This document shows, one piece after another, positions 20,593 through 30,566 of a stretch of DNA of 35,658 bases. The DNA is from Polaromonas sp. Lineage in GTDB: Bacteria; Pseudomonadota; Gammaproteobacteria; Burkholderiales; Burkholderiaceae_C. The notes beneath the pieces were generated by a model. That model worked only from the letters and a program-made list of their open reading frames with translations. It was not told where the DNA came from and searched no databases. How positions within the stretch are numbered: the first letter of the stretch is position 1; each line of letters starts with the position of its first letter. Where the stretch lies: NCBI RefSeq assembly GCF_012927415.1, contig NZ_JABBPF010000018.1:1-35658 (forward strand), given 5' to 3'. The position numbers were made by a program, and so were the translations under genes.

Positions 20593-22892
20593 TAGAAAGA
20601 GGTACCGATCTGGAATTGCAGGCGTTCGATTTTATCGCCTGCTTGTTTACGTAGAGGCACTGCATATGCAATGCGAAGCGGTCCGACGGGTGAAATCCAG
20701 CTGATGCCAAGGCCGGTAGAGGCTCTGAGGCCATCCGGACCACTCAGCTTGTAGCCATCCTTAAACACATTTCCGGCATCAACAAAACCGTATAAACGCA
20801 AGGTTCGGTCATTTCCCGCACCCGGGAACGGAGCGATGAGCTCTGCGTTGAGGGTCAGTTTTTTGGACGCGCCGACGGCCAGGTCTGAGGTGTCGCGGGG
20901 GCCCAGGGAGCCCTGCTGGAATCCGCGCACCGAGCCAAGACCACCCGAGTAATAGTTCTTGAAGAGCGGATAGGGCTGACCGTTAAGGCCCTTGCCCCAG
21001 CCCAACTCACCATTCAGGGCAACCGTGAATTGCTTGTTAATCGGTATATATTGCTGAATCTGGTAGTTGGCGCGTACAAATTTGATGTCGCCAGCAATGC
21101 CCCAGTCGCCGTAAACACGCTGATAACGCCCCGAGGTGGGCACCAGTGCGCTGTCCCGGCTGTCTCGCGACCATCCCACAGTCAGGGGAACGGAGTTGCT
21201 GGTGAAACCAAACTGTTTGGCGTAGTCCTGGTAACTGACGGGAAGGAGTGTTCCGGGCACGATCGTCAGGGATTCATAACCGGTGCCGAAATAAACCGTA
21301 TCCGTTTCTGTAAAAGGAACCCCAAAACGAATGCTGGCGCCTTTGGTTCTAAGCTGGTAGTCACCGCCCTGCCCACTCAGGGGCGTAGATGTGCGGTAGT
21401 AGACATCGATGCTCCGGGAAATCCCGTCAGCGGTAAAGTAAGGATCAATGGTGCTCAAAACAAGCTGGCGATTGGACCGGCTGGTGTTAACTTCAACGCC
21501 CAGATAGTTACCCGAGCCAAACACATTTTCCTGCTTGACGCCAAACATCAGGGAAACGCTGTCAGCACTCGAATAGCCGGCGCCGAGCTGCAGATTTCCT
21601 GTTGGCTTTTCAACCACGTTCACCGTCACATCGACCTGATCGGCGGTGCCCGCCACCTCTTGGGTATCTACATTGACTTCATTGAAGAAACCCAAACGGT
21701 CCACGCGATCACGGGAAAGGCGGATTTTGTCACCGTCGTACCAGGAGGATTCAAACTGTCGGAACTCGCGGCGCACTACCTCATCGCGCGTGCGGTTGTT
21801 GCCCGCCACATTGATGCGCCGCACATAAGCCCGGCGCGAGGGTTCGGCCTGTAGCACAAAGGCCACCCGATTGTTGACGCGGTCAATCTCGGGCGTAGCT
21901 TCCACTTTTGCAAAGGCAAAGCCAAAGGTTCCGAAATAGTCAGTAAACGCCTTGGTAGTTTGAGCCACCTCATCGGCGTTGTAGGGCTCTCCGGCCTTGA
22001 TCGCCACCAGCGACTTGAACTCTTCTTCCTTGCCGAGGTAGTTACCTTCAAGCTTGATGCTGGATACGACAAAACGCTCGCCTTCCGTAATATTGACCGT
22101 GACGGCAATGCTCTGTTTGTCGGGAGAAATAGCCACCTGGGTTGAATCGACCTTGAACTCAAGATAGCCCCTGGACAGATAGTAGGAGCGCAAAGTTTCG
22201 ATGTCCGCATTGAGTTTGGTGCGCGAATAACGGTCCGATTTTGTGTACCAGCTCAGCCAGCCGCCAGTGTTCAGGTCAAATAACCCCAACAGCGTTGATT
22301 CACTGAACACCTTGTTGCCGGTGATGTGAATTTCCTTGATTTTTGCGACATCACCTTCAACCACGCTGAAGGTCAGGTTCACGCGATTGCGCTCAATCGG
22401 TGTCACTGTCGTGAGCACTTCAACACCGTACAGACTCTTGTTGATGTATTGCCGCTTGAGTTCCTGCTCGGCCTTGTCTGCGAGCGCCTTGTCAAACGGC
22501 TGGCCGTCAGCAACGCCTGCCTCGCGAAGCGCCTTTTTCAGCACCTCCTTGTCGAACTCTTTGGTTCCGACGAAGTCCACGTCGGCAATCGTGGGTCGCT
22601 CCTCAACAATCACCACCAGCACGTCACCGTTGACCTCCAGGCGCACGTCCTTGAACAGGCCGAGTCCGAACAGGGCCCGGATTGCTGACGAACCCTTGTC
22701 GTCGCTGTAGGTTTCACCAACGCGAAATGGCAATGACGCAAATATGGTTCCGGGCTCTACACGTTGCAAACCCTCCACACGGATGTCGCGTACCGTGAAA
22801 GGATCAACCGCCCAGGCAGAATTGGCAACCAGCAAACCGGAGGCGATGGCGCAGACGGCGCGAACTTTTAATCGAGTGAATTGCTTTTGCAT
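20592..22892 (-). CDS. bamA: Outer membrane protein assembly factor BamA
   Basis: This 766-residue outer-membrane protein is the core of the BAM complex that inserts beta-barrels. A signal peptide ends at SAWA. Five POTRA domains follow in the first 420 or so residues, starting with FTVRDIRVEGLQRVEPGT. The C-terminal barrel (bacterial surface antigen domain) carries the conserved VRGFQQGSLGPRD loop (VRGF motif) and ends in Phe (QFQIGTSF), as needed for recognition by the complex. The start at 22892 (MQKQFTRLK) gives a normal signal peptide; eight upstream codons are open but overlap rseP. The gene follows rseP by 13 bases. Confidence 0.97.
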   Translation of the reverse strand: MQKQFTRLKVRAVCAIASGLLVANSAWAVDPFTVRDIRVEGLQRVEPGTIFASLPFRVGETYSDDKGSSAIRALFGLGLFKDVRLEVNGDVLVVIVEERPTIADVDFVGTKEFDKEVLKKALREAGVADGQPFDKALADKAEQELKRQYINKSLYGVEVLTTVTPIERNRVNLTFSVVEGDVAKIKEIHITGNKVFSESTLLGLFDLNTGGWLSWYTKSDRYSRTKLNADIETLRSYYLSRGYLEFKVDSTQVAISPDKQSIAVTVNITEGERFVVSSIKLEGNYLGKEEEFKSLVAIKAGEPYNADEVAQTTKAFTDYFGTFGFAFAKVEATPEIDRVNNRVAFVLQAEPSRRAYVRRINVAGNNRTRDEVVRREFRQFESSWYDGDKIRLSRDRVDRLGFFNEVNVDTQEVAGTADQVDVTVNVVEKPTGNLQLGAGYSSADSVSLMFGVKQENVFGSGNYLGVEVNTSRSNRQLVLSTIDPYFTADGISRSIDVYYRTSTPLSGQGGDYQLRTKGASIRFGVPFTETDTVYFGTGYESLTIVPGTLLPVSYQDYAKQFGFTSNSVPLTVGWSRDSRDSALVPTSGRYQRVYGDWGIAGDIKFVRANYQIQQYIPINKQFTVALNGELGWGKGLNGQPYPLFKNYYSGGLGSVRGFQQGSLGPRDTSDLAVGASKKLTLNAELIAPFPGAGNDRTLRLYGFVDAGNVFKDGYKLSGPDGLRASTGLGISWISPVGPLRIAYAVPLRKQAGDKIERLQFQIGTSF

Positions 22893-22905
22893 GAAATGGT
22901 TGGAG

Positions 22906-24285
22906 TTAGCCCACAAGCCGGGTTACATCATTGAAAAGGGCAATAGACATCATGCCCAGCAGGATAACAACGCCACCGCGCTGCAACCGGTCCATCCAGA
23001 CGTCAGATACGCCGCGACCGGTAACCCCTTCCCAAAGATAATACATCAGGTGCCCGCCGTCCAGAACCGGCAGCGGGAGTAAATTAAGAACCCCAAGGCT
23101 CACGCTGATGAGTGCGAGAAACACAAGGTAAGCTGACCAGCCAAGGCTTGCCGATTTGCCGGCGTAATCGGCGATCGTGAGTGGCCCGCTCAAATTTTTA
23201 AGCGAAGCTTCCCCGATCACCATTTTCCCCATCATCCGGAGCGTCAAAACAGATACTTCCCAGGTGTGCTTTGCACCCTGAACCAAACCCTCCAGAGGCC
23301 CGTAACGCACCATTACAAATTCAGGAGGCGCGCCGACAAAAGCGCCTATCCGCGGCATGAGGGTGCTGCCTTCCTGCTTGAGTTCAGGCGTGAGCTGCAG
23401 TTCCAGAGCCTGCTTGTTGCGCTGCACTTGCCAGGTTTGCGGTGCAGCCAAAGGCTTGGCGCTGCCACCCGCAGATGGCACAGAGCCACGGATGATTTCT
23501 CTAAGCTGCTGCCCGTCGACGACCGCGATGTTGCCCACACGCTGGACAACATCACCCGCCTGCAAACCGGCTTTTTGAGCAGCACTGCCCACCATCACGT
23601 CGCCTATCACGGGCTTTGTCCATGGTCCGGCAATGCCGATTTTTCGGAATAACTGCGCATCCGCTTCGGCGGCACCGAGCCGGCTGAGTTGCAACTGAAC
23701 GGTTCGTGAAGCGCCCTGGGTTTCACCGCCGAGCACAAGTTGTACGTCGCGGCCATCCAGGGCGCCCTGCGTGAGCCGCCAGCGCAGGTCCTCAAACGAG
23801 CGGACGGTCTCAAGCGCATCACCTTCGAAGGCAGCCTGCAAGACGGTTTCGTGACCGCGCAGGCCCGCGCTTTCGGCCAGTGAACCAGCCACCGGACTGG
23901 CCAGGATGGCCTTGGGTTCCTGCGTGCCGCTCCAGTTGACAACAGAATACAAAAGGACCGCCAGCAACAAATTGGCTATCGGGCCGGCCGCGACCACGGC
24001 TGCGCGGGACTTCAGCGGCTGGGTGTTGAAAGCCAGATGCCGCTCGGCCGCATCCACCGGCGCTTCCCGCTCGTCGAGCATCTTGACGTAACCACCCAGC
24101 GGCAGCATGCCGATGGCAAATTCGGTCGATTTGTTCTTGAGTCGCCAGGTGTAAACGGGTTTGCCGAATCCGATGGAAAATTTCAACACCTTGATGCCGC
24201 AGGCCACCGCCACCCGGTAATGGCCATACTCGTGCACGGCGATCAGGATGCCAAGCGCTACAACAAAAGCAAGCAATGTCAGCAT
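22906..24285 (-). CDS. rseP: Site-2 zinc metalloprotease RseP
   Basis: This 459-residue inner-membrane protease cuts anti-sigma factors within the membrane and clears remnant signal peptides. The first membrane helix bears the zinc motif HEYGH (18-22). Two PDZ-like regions lie between about 115 and 310. The third zinc ligand is Asp409 in LPVLDGGHL, followed by the last membrane helix. The start at 24285 (MLTLLAFVVALGILIAVHE) is the family start; the 25 open codons upstream lie inside dxr. It begins one base after the dxr stop. Confidence 0.96.
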   Translation of the reverse strand: MLTLLAFVVALGILIAVHEYGHYRVAVACGIKVLKFSIGFGKPVYTWRLKNKSTEFAIGMLPLGGYVKMLDEREAPVDAAERHLAFNTQPLKSRAAVVAAGPIANLLLAVLLYSVVNWSGTQEPKAILASPVAGSLAESAGLRGHETVLQAAFEGDALETVRSFEDLRWRLTQGALDGRDVQLVLGGETQGASRTVQLQLSRLGAAEADAQLFRKIGIAGPWTKPVIGDVMVGSAAQKAGLQAGDVVQRVGNIAVVDGQQLREIIRGSVPSAGGSAKPLAAPQTWQVQRNKQALELQLTPELKQEGSTLMPRIGAFVGAPPEFVMVRYGPLEGLVQGAKHTWEVSVLTLRMMGKMVIGEASLKNLSGPLTIADYAGKSASLGWSAYLVFLALISVSLGVLNLLPLPVLDGGHLMYYLWEGVTGRGVSDVWMDRLQRGGVVILLGMMSIALFNDVTRLVG

Positions 24286-24286
24286 G

Positions 24287-25474
24287 TCAAAGTTCCAGAT
24301 TTTTCGCGATTCGGGAGGCAACGATGCGCGCTTGGGCATCGATGGCAAGCAGACTTTCAAAGTCGTTCACTTCAGAAACAGCAACAGCGCTCAAAGTTGC
24401 ATGGTTTACATGATGAATATGGTCAAACCTGATTCGCTTGTCAAGAAAAGCGGCGACGGCCACCTCGTTTGCGGCATTGAGCACCGCCGTGCTTCCGACG
24501 GGCGCATTCAGCACCTCCCAAGCGAGCGGCAAACCCGGAAACCGGAGGTCATCAGGCAGCTCGAAGGTCATGCTGGTCATGGATTTGAAGTCCAGCGCTT
24601 TGGCGCCGGAGCTGATCCGGTCCGGCCATGCCAGGCCGTAGGCAATGGGCACACGCATGTCAGGCGTCCCCAGTTGCGCCACTACCGAAGTGTCGCGGTA
24701 TTGCACCATCGAGTGGATGATGCTTTGTGGGTGAATCACCACCTCGATTTGCGCTGGTGTCAAACCAAAAAGGTATTTGGCTTCAATGACTTCCAGCGCC
24801 TTGTTCATCATGGTCGCCGAATCGACCGAAATCTTGCGGCCCATCACCCAGTTCGGATGCGCGCAGGCTTCGTCCGGGGTGACCTGGCGCAGGCTACCCG
24901 GCTCGCGGGTGCGAAACGGACCGCCCGAAGCGGTCAGTATGATTTTCTCAACCCGTTGAGGCCAGGTCGCAGGGTCCTCGGGCAAGGACTGGAAAATAGC
25001 GGAATGTTCGCTGTCAATCGGCAGCAGCTGCGCACCACCGGCGCGCACAGCCTGCATGAACACATCGCCTCCCACCACTAACGCTTCCTTGTTGGCCAGC
25101 AGAAGACGTTTACCCGAGCGCGCCGCTGCCATGCACGGCCTCAAGCCGGCAGCCCCCACAATGGCGGCCATCACGGTGTCCACCAACTCGTGAGACGCTA
25201 TCATTTCAAGAGCGCTCTCTGCCGATAGAACCTGGACAGGAAGGTTGTTTTCCTTTATTTTCTCAGCCAGAAGGCGGGCGTGGGGCTCGCTCACCATCAC
25301 GGCATAGCGGGGTTTGAAATGCCTGCACTGGGCCAGCATCAAATCAACCTGGAGCGCGGCGCTGAGCGCAAATACCTCAAAACGCTCGGGATGGCGGGCA
25401 ATGACGTCCAGCGTGCTGACCCCTACGGACCCCGTGGAACCGAGGATGGTGATGCGCTGTTTCTGGATGGTCAT
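24287..25474 (-). CDS. dxr: 1-deoxy-D-xylulose 5-phosphate reductoisomerase
   Basis: This 395-residue enzyme converts DXP to 2-C-methyl-D-erythritol 4-phosphate with NADPH, the committed step of the MEP isoprenoid pathway that supplies the UppS substrates. The NADPH fold opens with ITILGSTGSVGVSTLDV. The metal/substrate residues lie in PIDSEHSAIFQ, and SVDSATMMNKALEVIEA is the catalytic-loop block. Length equals E. coli Dxr (398). Codons for about residues 75-93 overlap a stretch (25196-25250) that aligns without gaps to the dispersed repeat, but the protein there is only about one residue longer than E. coli Dxr as I recall it. Confidence 0.97.
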   Translation of the reverse strand: MTIQKQRITILGSTGSVGVSTLDVIARHPERFEVFALSAALQVDLMLAQCRHFKPRYAVMVSEPHARLLAEKIKENNLPVQVLSAESALEMIASHELVDTVMAAIVGAAGLRPCMAAARSGKRLLLANKEALVVGGDVFMQAVRAGGAQLLPIDSEHSAIFQSLPEDPATWPQRVEKIILTASGGPFRTREPGSLRQVTPDEACAHPNWVMGRKISVDSATMMNKALEVIEAKYLFGLTPAQIEVVIHPQSIIHSMVQYRDTSVVAQLGTPDMRVPIAYGLAWPDRISSGAKALDFKSMTSMTFELPDDLRFPGLPLAWEVLNAPVGSTAVLNAANEVAVAAFLDKRIRFDHIHHVNHATLSAVAVSEVNDFESLLAIDAQARIVASRIAKNLEL

Positions 25475-25497
25475 GAATCAAGAGTACGGGCTAAAAC

Positions 25498-26328
25498 TTA
25501 CAGGCTGACCAGCATCATGGCCAGCGGCAACGTCGGCAGCAAGGCATCAACGCGGTCCAGCACGCCACCGTGGCCTGGCAGCAATCCACTGGAGTCTTTC
25601 ACGCCGGCGCTTCGTTTTACCAGCGATTCGACGAGGTCACCCACCACGCTCATGGCGGCCAGAAAAACAACGGCCAGCAACATCACGGCGAGGCTATGAC
25701 GCTCAGCCAAACGGCTGTACAGCGTCTCGCTCCCCAGAAAAACCCAGGCCAGCGACAACATCACGACGCCGGCCATGCCACCCCAAACGCCCTCCCAGCT
25801 TTTGCCCGGGCTGATGGACGGCGCCAGCTTGCCCTTGCTGAAGCGGCCACCAAATGCGCGCCCGGCAAAGTAGGCAAAGATGTCGGCGACCCAGACCAGC
25901 ATCAGCACAGACAGCAGGAACTCGACGCCCACGATGCGCGCCTGCGCAATGGCCAGCCAAGCCAGCCAAAGCGCTATCACGCCACCGGCCACGCGCAGGA
26001 GCTTGGGAATGCGCGGCCAGCCGACGACGCCAGAGCGCAAGAGCCAGCCACCAGCAAGCACCCAGGCCGCGCCAGCCGTTGCCCAAAAAACGGGAAGTGA
26101 CATTTCCAGCAGACCGCCATACCAAGCCACCGCGCAGGCCAGGACACACAGCAGAGATAACCCGATTGAGGCCATGCGCCCCAAGGCATTGAGTCTTCCC
26201 CATTCCCAGGCACCAGCGGCAATCAGCACCAGGGCCAGCGCGGTGAAAGGCGTTGGCGTTCTGTAAAAAAGTGCCGGAAGCAAAATTGCCAGCAGGACAA
26301 TGGCCGTGATGACACGCTGTTTAAGCAT
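25498..26328 (-). CDS. cdsA: Phosphatidate cytidylyltransferase
   Basis: This 276-residue integral membrane enzyme makes CDP-diacylglycerol from phosphatidate and CTP, the precursor of all phospholipids. It has about seven or eight hydrophobic segments. The family signature is near the C-terminus: S-LVKRSAGVKDSSGLLPGHGG followed by VLDRVDAL, with the conserved K-D and D-R-x-D residues. The start ATG shares its last base with the uppS stop (TGATG overlap), implying coupling. The dxr gene begins 23 bases after its stop. Confidence 0.95.
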   Translation of the reverse strand: MLKQRVITAIVLLAILLPALFYRTPTPFTALALVLIAAGAWEWGRLNALGRMASIGLSLLCVLACAVAWYGGLLEMSLPVFWATAGAAWVLAGGWLLRSGVVGWPRIPKLLRVAGGVIALWLAWLAIAQARIVGVEFLLSVLMLVWVADIFAYFAGRAFGGRFSKGKLAPSISPGKSWEGVWGGMAGVVMLSLAWVFLGSETLYSRLAERHSLAVMLLAVVFLAAMSVVGDLVESLVKRSAGVKDSSGLLPGHGGVLDRVDALLPTLPLAMMLVSL

Positions 26329-27056
26329 CAGGCAACCTTTTCCTTATGGCGATGGTTTTGACCACCAAGCTGTGCCGAAGTCTGTCCGAACCGGCGCTCA
26401 CGGGCGCGGAACACGGCAATCGCCTCATCCAGCGCGGCCTCATCAAACTCGGGCCAGAGCTTGTCGGAAAAATGCAGTTCGGAATATGCCGCCTGCCACA
26501 ACAAAAAATTGCTGATACGCAACTCGCCGCCGGTACGAATTAGCAAATCCGGGTCAGGCACATGAGCCAGCGCCATGGCCCGGTCCAGCGACTGCTCCGT
26601 GATGACCTCGCCCCGGCTGGCAAGTTTTTGTGCTGCCTGGGCAATATCCCAGCGACCACCGTAGTTAAAACATACATTGAAGATGAGGCGCTGGTTGTTG
26701 GAAGTGCCGAGTTCAGCCTGCGCCAGTCCATCCTGGACTTTCCCGGATAGCCGCTGGCGATCTCCCACGAAGTGGAGCTGCACACCCTGCGCGTTCAGCG
26801 TGGGCACTTCCCTGGCCAGCGCAAATACCAGCAGATCCATCAGGCCGGAGACTTCTTCAGAAGGCCGATTCCAGTTTTCAGAGGAAAAAGCAAACACCGT
26901 CAGCACTGCGATTCCGCGTTCAAGGCAAGCCTTGACGCAGCGGCTCAGCGAATCAACACCCTGCTTGTGGCCTGCGATTCGAGGCAAAAACCGTTTGGTG
27001 GCCCAACGGCCATTGCCATCCATGACGATGGCCACGTGGTGCGGAAGCTGGCTCAT
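26328..27056 (-). CDS. uppS: Undecaprenyl diphosphate synthase (cis-prenyltransferase)
   Basis: This 242-residue enzyme extends farnesyl diphosphate with eight isopentenyl units to make the lipid carrier for peptidoglycan and O-antigen. The catalytic MDGNGRWA motif is near the N-terminus (Asp13). The GHKQGVDSL segment and the C-terminal LLIRTGGELRISNFLLWQAAY signature region are also typical. The start at 27056 (MSQLPHHVAIVMDG) is the family start. The frame stays open for 37 codons upstream without similarity. The longer opening would almost reach frr. Confidence 0.96.
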   Translation of the reverse strand: MSQLPHHVAIVMDGNGRWATKRFLPRIAGHKQGVDSLSRCVKACLERGIAVLTVFAFSSENWNRPSEEVSGLMDLLVFALAREVPTLNAQGVQLHFVGDRQRLSGKVQDGLAQAELGTSNNQRLIFNVCFNYGGRWDIAQAAQKLASRGEVITEQSLDRAMALAHVPDPDLLIRTGGELRISNFLLWQAAYSELHFSDKLWPEFDEAALDEAIAVFRARERRFGQTSAQLGGQNHRHKEKVA

Positions 27057-27182
27057 GGCGACGCTTAACCGAACCTTGGAGACTGCGCTGCCCACTGAAT
27101 GCAGTGCCGGGCCGACCCGAGCAGCTTCAGCGTCAGATTGGCGCAGCGCAGTACAGGAAATGACCAACCTGAGACCACTGTT

Positions 27183-27743
27183 TCAGACCGCCATGATGTC
27201 TTGTTCCTTGCCGCTGACCAGCTTGTCAACATCGGCAATGAAACGATCGGTGAACTTCTGAATCTCGTCCTGGGAACGGCGTTCATCATCCTCAGAAGCA
27301 AGTTTGTCCTTGACCAGTTTCTTGACCCCGTCATTGGCATCTCGGCGCAGGTTGCGGATGGCAACCTTGGCATGCTCGCCTTCGGCCCGTACGACTTTGG
27401 TCAATTCCTTGCGGCGCTCCTCGGTCATCGCTGGCATGGGCACGCGAATCAGGTCACCCTGAGACGCCGGATTGAGCCCCAGATCGGAATCGCGAATGGC
27501 TTTTTCGATCTTGGCACCCATGCCTTTTTCCCATGGCGAAACGCTGATGGTGCGCGCATCGAGCAAGGCGACATTGGCGACCTGGCTGATCGGCACCATG
27601 GAGCCGTAGTAGTCCACCTGCACGGTATCGAGCAAGCCCGGGTTGGCACGCCCAGTCCGGATTTTCGTCAGGTTGTGCTGGAACGAATCCAGGGACTGCT
27701 GCATTTTCTGCGCTGCCTGCTGTTTGACCTCAACAATGCTCAT
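27183..27743 (-). CDS. frr: Ribosome recycling factor
   Basis: This 186-residue protein splits post-termination ribosomes together with EF-G. The whole length matches the family (E. coli 185), with the conserved [37 protein letters not shown] and [18 protein letters not shown] blocks. The start at 27743 is preceded by CAGGAGATTCGAC, one of the clearer ribosome sites here. It sits between pyrH (84-base gap) and uppS (126-base gap). Confidence 0.98.
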   Translation of the reverse strand: MSIVEVKQQAAQKMQQSLDSFQHNLTKIRTGRANPGLLDTVQVDYYGSMVPISQVANVALLDARTISVSPWEKGMGAKIEKAIRDSDLGLNPASQGDLIRVPMPAMTEERRKELTKVVRAEGEHAKVAIRNLRRDANDGVKKLVKDKLASEDDERRSQDEIQKFTDRFIADVDKLVSGKEQDIMAV

Positions 27744-27827
27744 GTCGAATCTCCTGATGACTATGTTGAAAAAAGTGCAATGACTGCCATCGGTGCTGTG
27801 CGGGCAAGAGCAGCGCTCATCGCCGAG

Positions 27828-28538
27828 TCACACGTGAACCAGGGTTCCTTCGTCCTCGCCCTGCACCACGCGCTTGAGCGCACCATGCTTGAAAATACTG
27901 AATACCTTGAGCGGCAACTTCTGGTCGCGGCACAAGGCAAACGCAGTTGCATCCATGACTTCGAGATTTTTGCCCATCGCTTCGTCAAAAGTGATGCTGG
28001 TGTAACGCGTGGCGGACGGATCTTTCTTGGGATCCGCCGTGTAGACACCGTCGACCTTGGTCGCCTTCAGAACAATTTCAGCACCGATTTCGGCGCCGCG
28101 CAGTGCTGCCGCCGTGTCGGTGGTAAAAAATGGATTTCCGGTTCCGGCAGCAAAAATAACTACCTTGCCTTCTTCAAGATATTGCAAGGCTTTGGGCCGA
28201 ACATAGGGCTCCACCACGCGCTCAATCGCGATGGCCGACATGACGCGGGCAATCAGGCCCGCCTTGTCCATGGTGTCTCCCAAAGCCAGCGCGTTCATGA
28301 CGGTTGCCAGCATGCCCATGTAGTCGGCCGTGGCCCTGTCCATGCCGACCGAGCCGCCGGCAACCCCGCGAAAGATATTGCCGCCGCCAATCACCACCGC
28401 CACTTCGACACCCATGCGGGTGACTTCGGCAATCTCTTCGACCATGCGCACGATAGTCGCCCGGTTGATGCCAAAGGCATCGTCCCCCATCAAGGCCTCA
28501 CCTGACAGTTTTAACAAGATTCGCTTGTAGGCTGGCAT
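27828..28538 (-). CDS. pyrH: Uridylate kinase
   Basis: This 236-residue hexameric kinase of the amino acid kinase family phosphorylates UMP to UDP. The opening [21 protein letters not shown], the [10 protein letters not shown] nucleotide loop and the [18 protein letters not shown] segment are diagnostic. It is controlled allosterically by GTP and UTP in relatives. No good ribosome site is seen before 28538. It follows tsf by 68 bases. Confidence 0.97.
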   Translation of the reverse strand: MPAYKRILLKLSGEALMGDDAFGINRATIVRMVEEIAEVTRMGVEVAVVIGGGNIFRGVAGGSVGMDRATADYMGMLATVMNALALGDTMDKAGLIARVMSAIAIERVVEPYVRPKALQYLEEGKVVIFAAGTGNPFFTTDTAAALRGAEIGAEIVLKATKVDGVYTADPKKDPSATRYTSITFDEAMGKNLEVMDATAFALCRDQKLPLKVFSIFKHGALKRVVQGEDEGTLVHV

Positions 28539-28606
28539 GGGTTGGCTTTCGTGGTTGGGGTGATTTTGAGGTTTTTGGGACCGGCCTTCCGGCTGAACAC
28601 AAAGGC

Positions 28607-29527
28607 TTAAGCGCCTTTGGCGGCAGCAACCTGGGCAGCGACTTCAGAAGCGAAGTCGTCTACTTTCTTTTCAATGCCTTCGCCAACCACGTAGAGCGTA
28701 AAGGACTTGACTGCTGTGCCCTTTTCCTTAAGCATCTGTTCAACCGTCTGCTTGTCGTTCTTGACGAAAGTCTGATTGTGCAGGCTGACTTCCTTCAGAT
28801 ACTTCTGGACGCCGCCCTCGACACGCTTGGTCACGATTTCAGCGGACTGAACCTGCTTGCCTGCCGCTTGAGCGACAGCCGCATCTTCAGCGGCCTTGGC
28901 AGCAGCCACGGAACGCTCCCTGGCGACCAGCTCGGCCGGCACATCAGCGCTGGACAGGGCCACAGGCTTCATCGCCGCAACATGCATGGCCACATCTTTG
29001 GCGGCTGCTTCGTCACCGTCAAATTCGACCACCACGCCGATACGCGTGCCGTGCAGGTAAGAAGCCACGGAACCACTCGCGAAACGTTTGAAGCGGCGAA
29101 CACTCATGTTCTCGCCGATCTTGCCGATCAGGCCTTTACGCACGTCTTCCACGGTCGGCCCGAAACCGTCCATGGTGAGCGGCATGGCACCGAGAGCGGC
29201 GACATCAGCCGGATTGTTCTTGACAACACCTTCGGCGACTGCGTTGGTGAAAGCCAGAAAACTGTCGTTCTTGGTGACAAAGTCGGTCTCGCAATTGATT
29301 TCAACCAAGGCAGCCACACCGCCTTCGCTATGAAAAGCCACCACGCCTTCAGCTGTCACGCGAGAAGCGGCCTTGCCGGCTTTACTGCCAAGCTTGACGC
29401 GAAGGATTTCTTCAGCTTTTTCAAAATTGCCTTCAGCTTCCGTAAGCGCCTTTTTACACTCCATCATGGGCGCGTCGGTTTTAGCGCGCAGTTCAGCGAC
29501 CATGCTTGCGGTAATTGCCATTGCCAT
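28607..29527 (-). CDS. tsf: Translation elongation factor Ts
   Basis: This 306-residue protein is the nucleotide exchange factor for EF-Tu. The N-terminal UBA-like part ([20 protein letters not shown]) and the core signature [15 protein letters not shown] are clear. I take the ATG at 29527, with GGAG nine bases upstream; an ATG two codons later would give MAITAS, closer to relatives, but its ribosome-site spacing is too long. A hairpin terminator lies between rpsB and tsf. Confidence 0.97.
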   Translation of the reverse strand: MAMAITASMVAELRAKTDAPMMECKKALTEAEGNFEKAEEILRVKLGSKAGKAASRVTAEGVVAFHSEGGVAALVEINCETDFVTKNDSFLAFTNAVAEGVVKNNPADVAALGAMPLTMDGFGPTVEDVRKGLIGKIGENMSVRRFKRFASGSVASYLHGTRIGVVVEFDGDEAAAKDVAMHVAAMKPVALSSADVPAELVARERSVAAAKAAEDAAVAQAAGKQVQSAEIVTKRVEGGVQKYLKEVSLHNQTFVKNDKQTVEQMLKEKGTAVKSFTLYVVGEGIEKKVDDFASEVAAQVAAAKGA

Positions 29528-29612
29528 TTTTTGATTCTCCGTTTTGTCGTGTTCACATCGGGGGCGCTACTGCACAACGCATAACGCAGACCCTTCATAT
29601 CGTTGACTTGTG

Positions 29613-29639
29613 AAAAAGGGGCTACGCGAGCCCCTTTTT
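29613..29639. terminator. Hairpin terminator/attenuator between rpsB and tsf
   Basis: AAAAAGGGGCT, ACGCG, AGCCCCTTTTT form an 11-base perfect stem with a five-base loop and A- and T-runs at the ends, so it can work in both directions. It lies in the 138-base gap after rpsB. Placed here it would lower readthrough from rpsB into tsf and the rest of the superoperon, as an attenuator between these two genes is known to do in E. coli. The role here is inferred. Confidence 0.85.
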
Positions 29640-29665
29640 CGCGTCTGGCGCAGCGCCAAAAATCA

Positions 29666-30418
29666 TCAGGCTGCCGCGTTTTCCACTTCTACAAATTCAT
29701 CCGAACCTTCGGCTGAAACAGCCTTGACAACTTCGTTCATGGCGCTGGCACGGCCTTCTATCACTGCGTCGGCAATGCCGCGAGCATACAAAGCAACCGC
29801 CTTTGAAGAGTCATCGTTGCCAGGAATCACGTAGTCAATGCCAATCGGGGAATGGTTGGTATCAACAACGCCGATAAGCGGAATACCCAGCTTCTTGGCT
29901 TCCAAGACCGCAATTTTATGAAAACCCACGTCGATCACGAAAATCGCATCAGGCAGGGCAGTCATATCCTGAATGCCGCCGATGTCTTTTTCAAGCTTTT
30001 CGATTTCACGCTTGAAGGTAAGCTGTTCTTTTTTGCTGATCGTGTCAAGGCCGGCTTCTTGTTGAGCCTTCATCTCCTTGAGGCGCTTGATGGAAGTCTT
30101 GACGGTCTTGAAATTGGTCAGCATGCCCCCCAGCCAGCGCTGGTCGACATAAGGAATACCGGCACGCTGGGCTTCAGCGGCGACAGTTTCGCGCGCCGTG
30201 CGCTTGGTGCCGACCATCAGGATGGTGCCGCGATTGGCCGTCAGCTGTTTGGCGAACTTCATCGCATCCTGGTACATCGGCAGCGATTTTTCCAGGTTGA
30301 TGATGTGAATACGGTTGCGGTGACCAAAAATGAACGGGGCCATCTTGGGATTCCAGAAACGGGTCTGGTGACCGAAGTGGACGCCGGCGTCCAGCATTTC
30401 ACGCATGTTTGTCGACAT
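29666..30418 (-). CDS. rpsB: 30S ribosomal protein S2
   Basis: This 250-residue small-subunit protein matches S2 throughout: [35 protein letters not shown], and the [25 protein letters not shown] region. The start at 30418 (MSTNMREML) has TTGGAGTTATTT upstream; four extra upstream codons are open but spoil the spacing. It is the first gene of the sixteen-gene superoperon. Its 5' leader is structured (see the leader entry), as expected for a gene that S2 controls in other bacteria. Confidence 0.98.
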   Translation of the reverse strand: MSTNMREMLDAGVHFGHQTRFWNPKMAPFIFGHRNRIHIINLEKSLPMYQDAMKFAKQLTANRGTILMVGTKRTARETVAAEAQRAGIPYVDQRWLGGMLTNFKTVKTSIKRLKEMKAQQEAGLDTISKKEQLTFKREIEKLEKDIGGIQDMTALPDAIFVIDVGFHKIAVLEAKKLGIPLIGVVDTNHSPIGIDYVIPGNDDSSKAVALYARGIADAVIEGRASAMNEVVKAVSAEGSDEFVEVENAAA

Positions 30419-30566
30419 AAATAACTCCAAAGGTTGTGTCTAAAATCAGCGCTTATCACCCGGAACGATTTCCGGACAACACCTTGAGTGGCTGACTTGC
30501 GATTTACCCTGCCAACAACGGAAATCGTCGTTCACAAAGCCCGCAGAGTATAACACCCCCCATTTC
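30419..30566 (-). promoter_or_regulatory. rpsB promoter and structured leader
   Basis: On the minus strand a -10 TATACT lies at 30552-30547, with CTGGCT at 17 bases as a poor -35 inside the first codons of the divergent amidase gene. The leader of about 120 nt can form a local hairpin CCGGAA-ATCG-TTCCGG (30475-30460) close to the ribosome site. It can instead pair the ten bases ACGATTTCCG (30528-30519) with CGGAAATCGT (30474-30465). The two pairings share bases and exclude each other. Autogenous control by S2 is known in gammaproteobacteria; its form here is not established. Confidence 0.5.

Noticed and set aside
27099-28505. A 468-codon open frame on the plus strand, antisense to frr and pyrH
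   Set aside because: It runs opposite to two certain genes and their gap, has no recognisable domain and no ribosome site. Long antisense frames are expected in GC-rich coding DNA.
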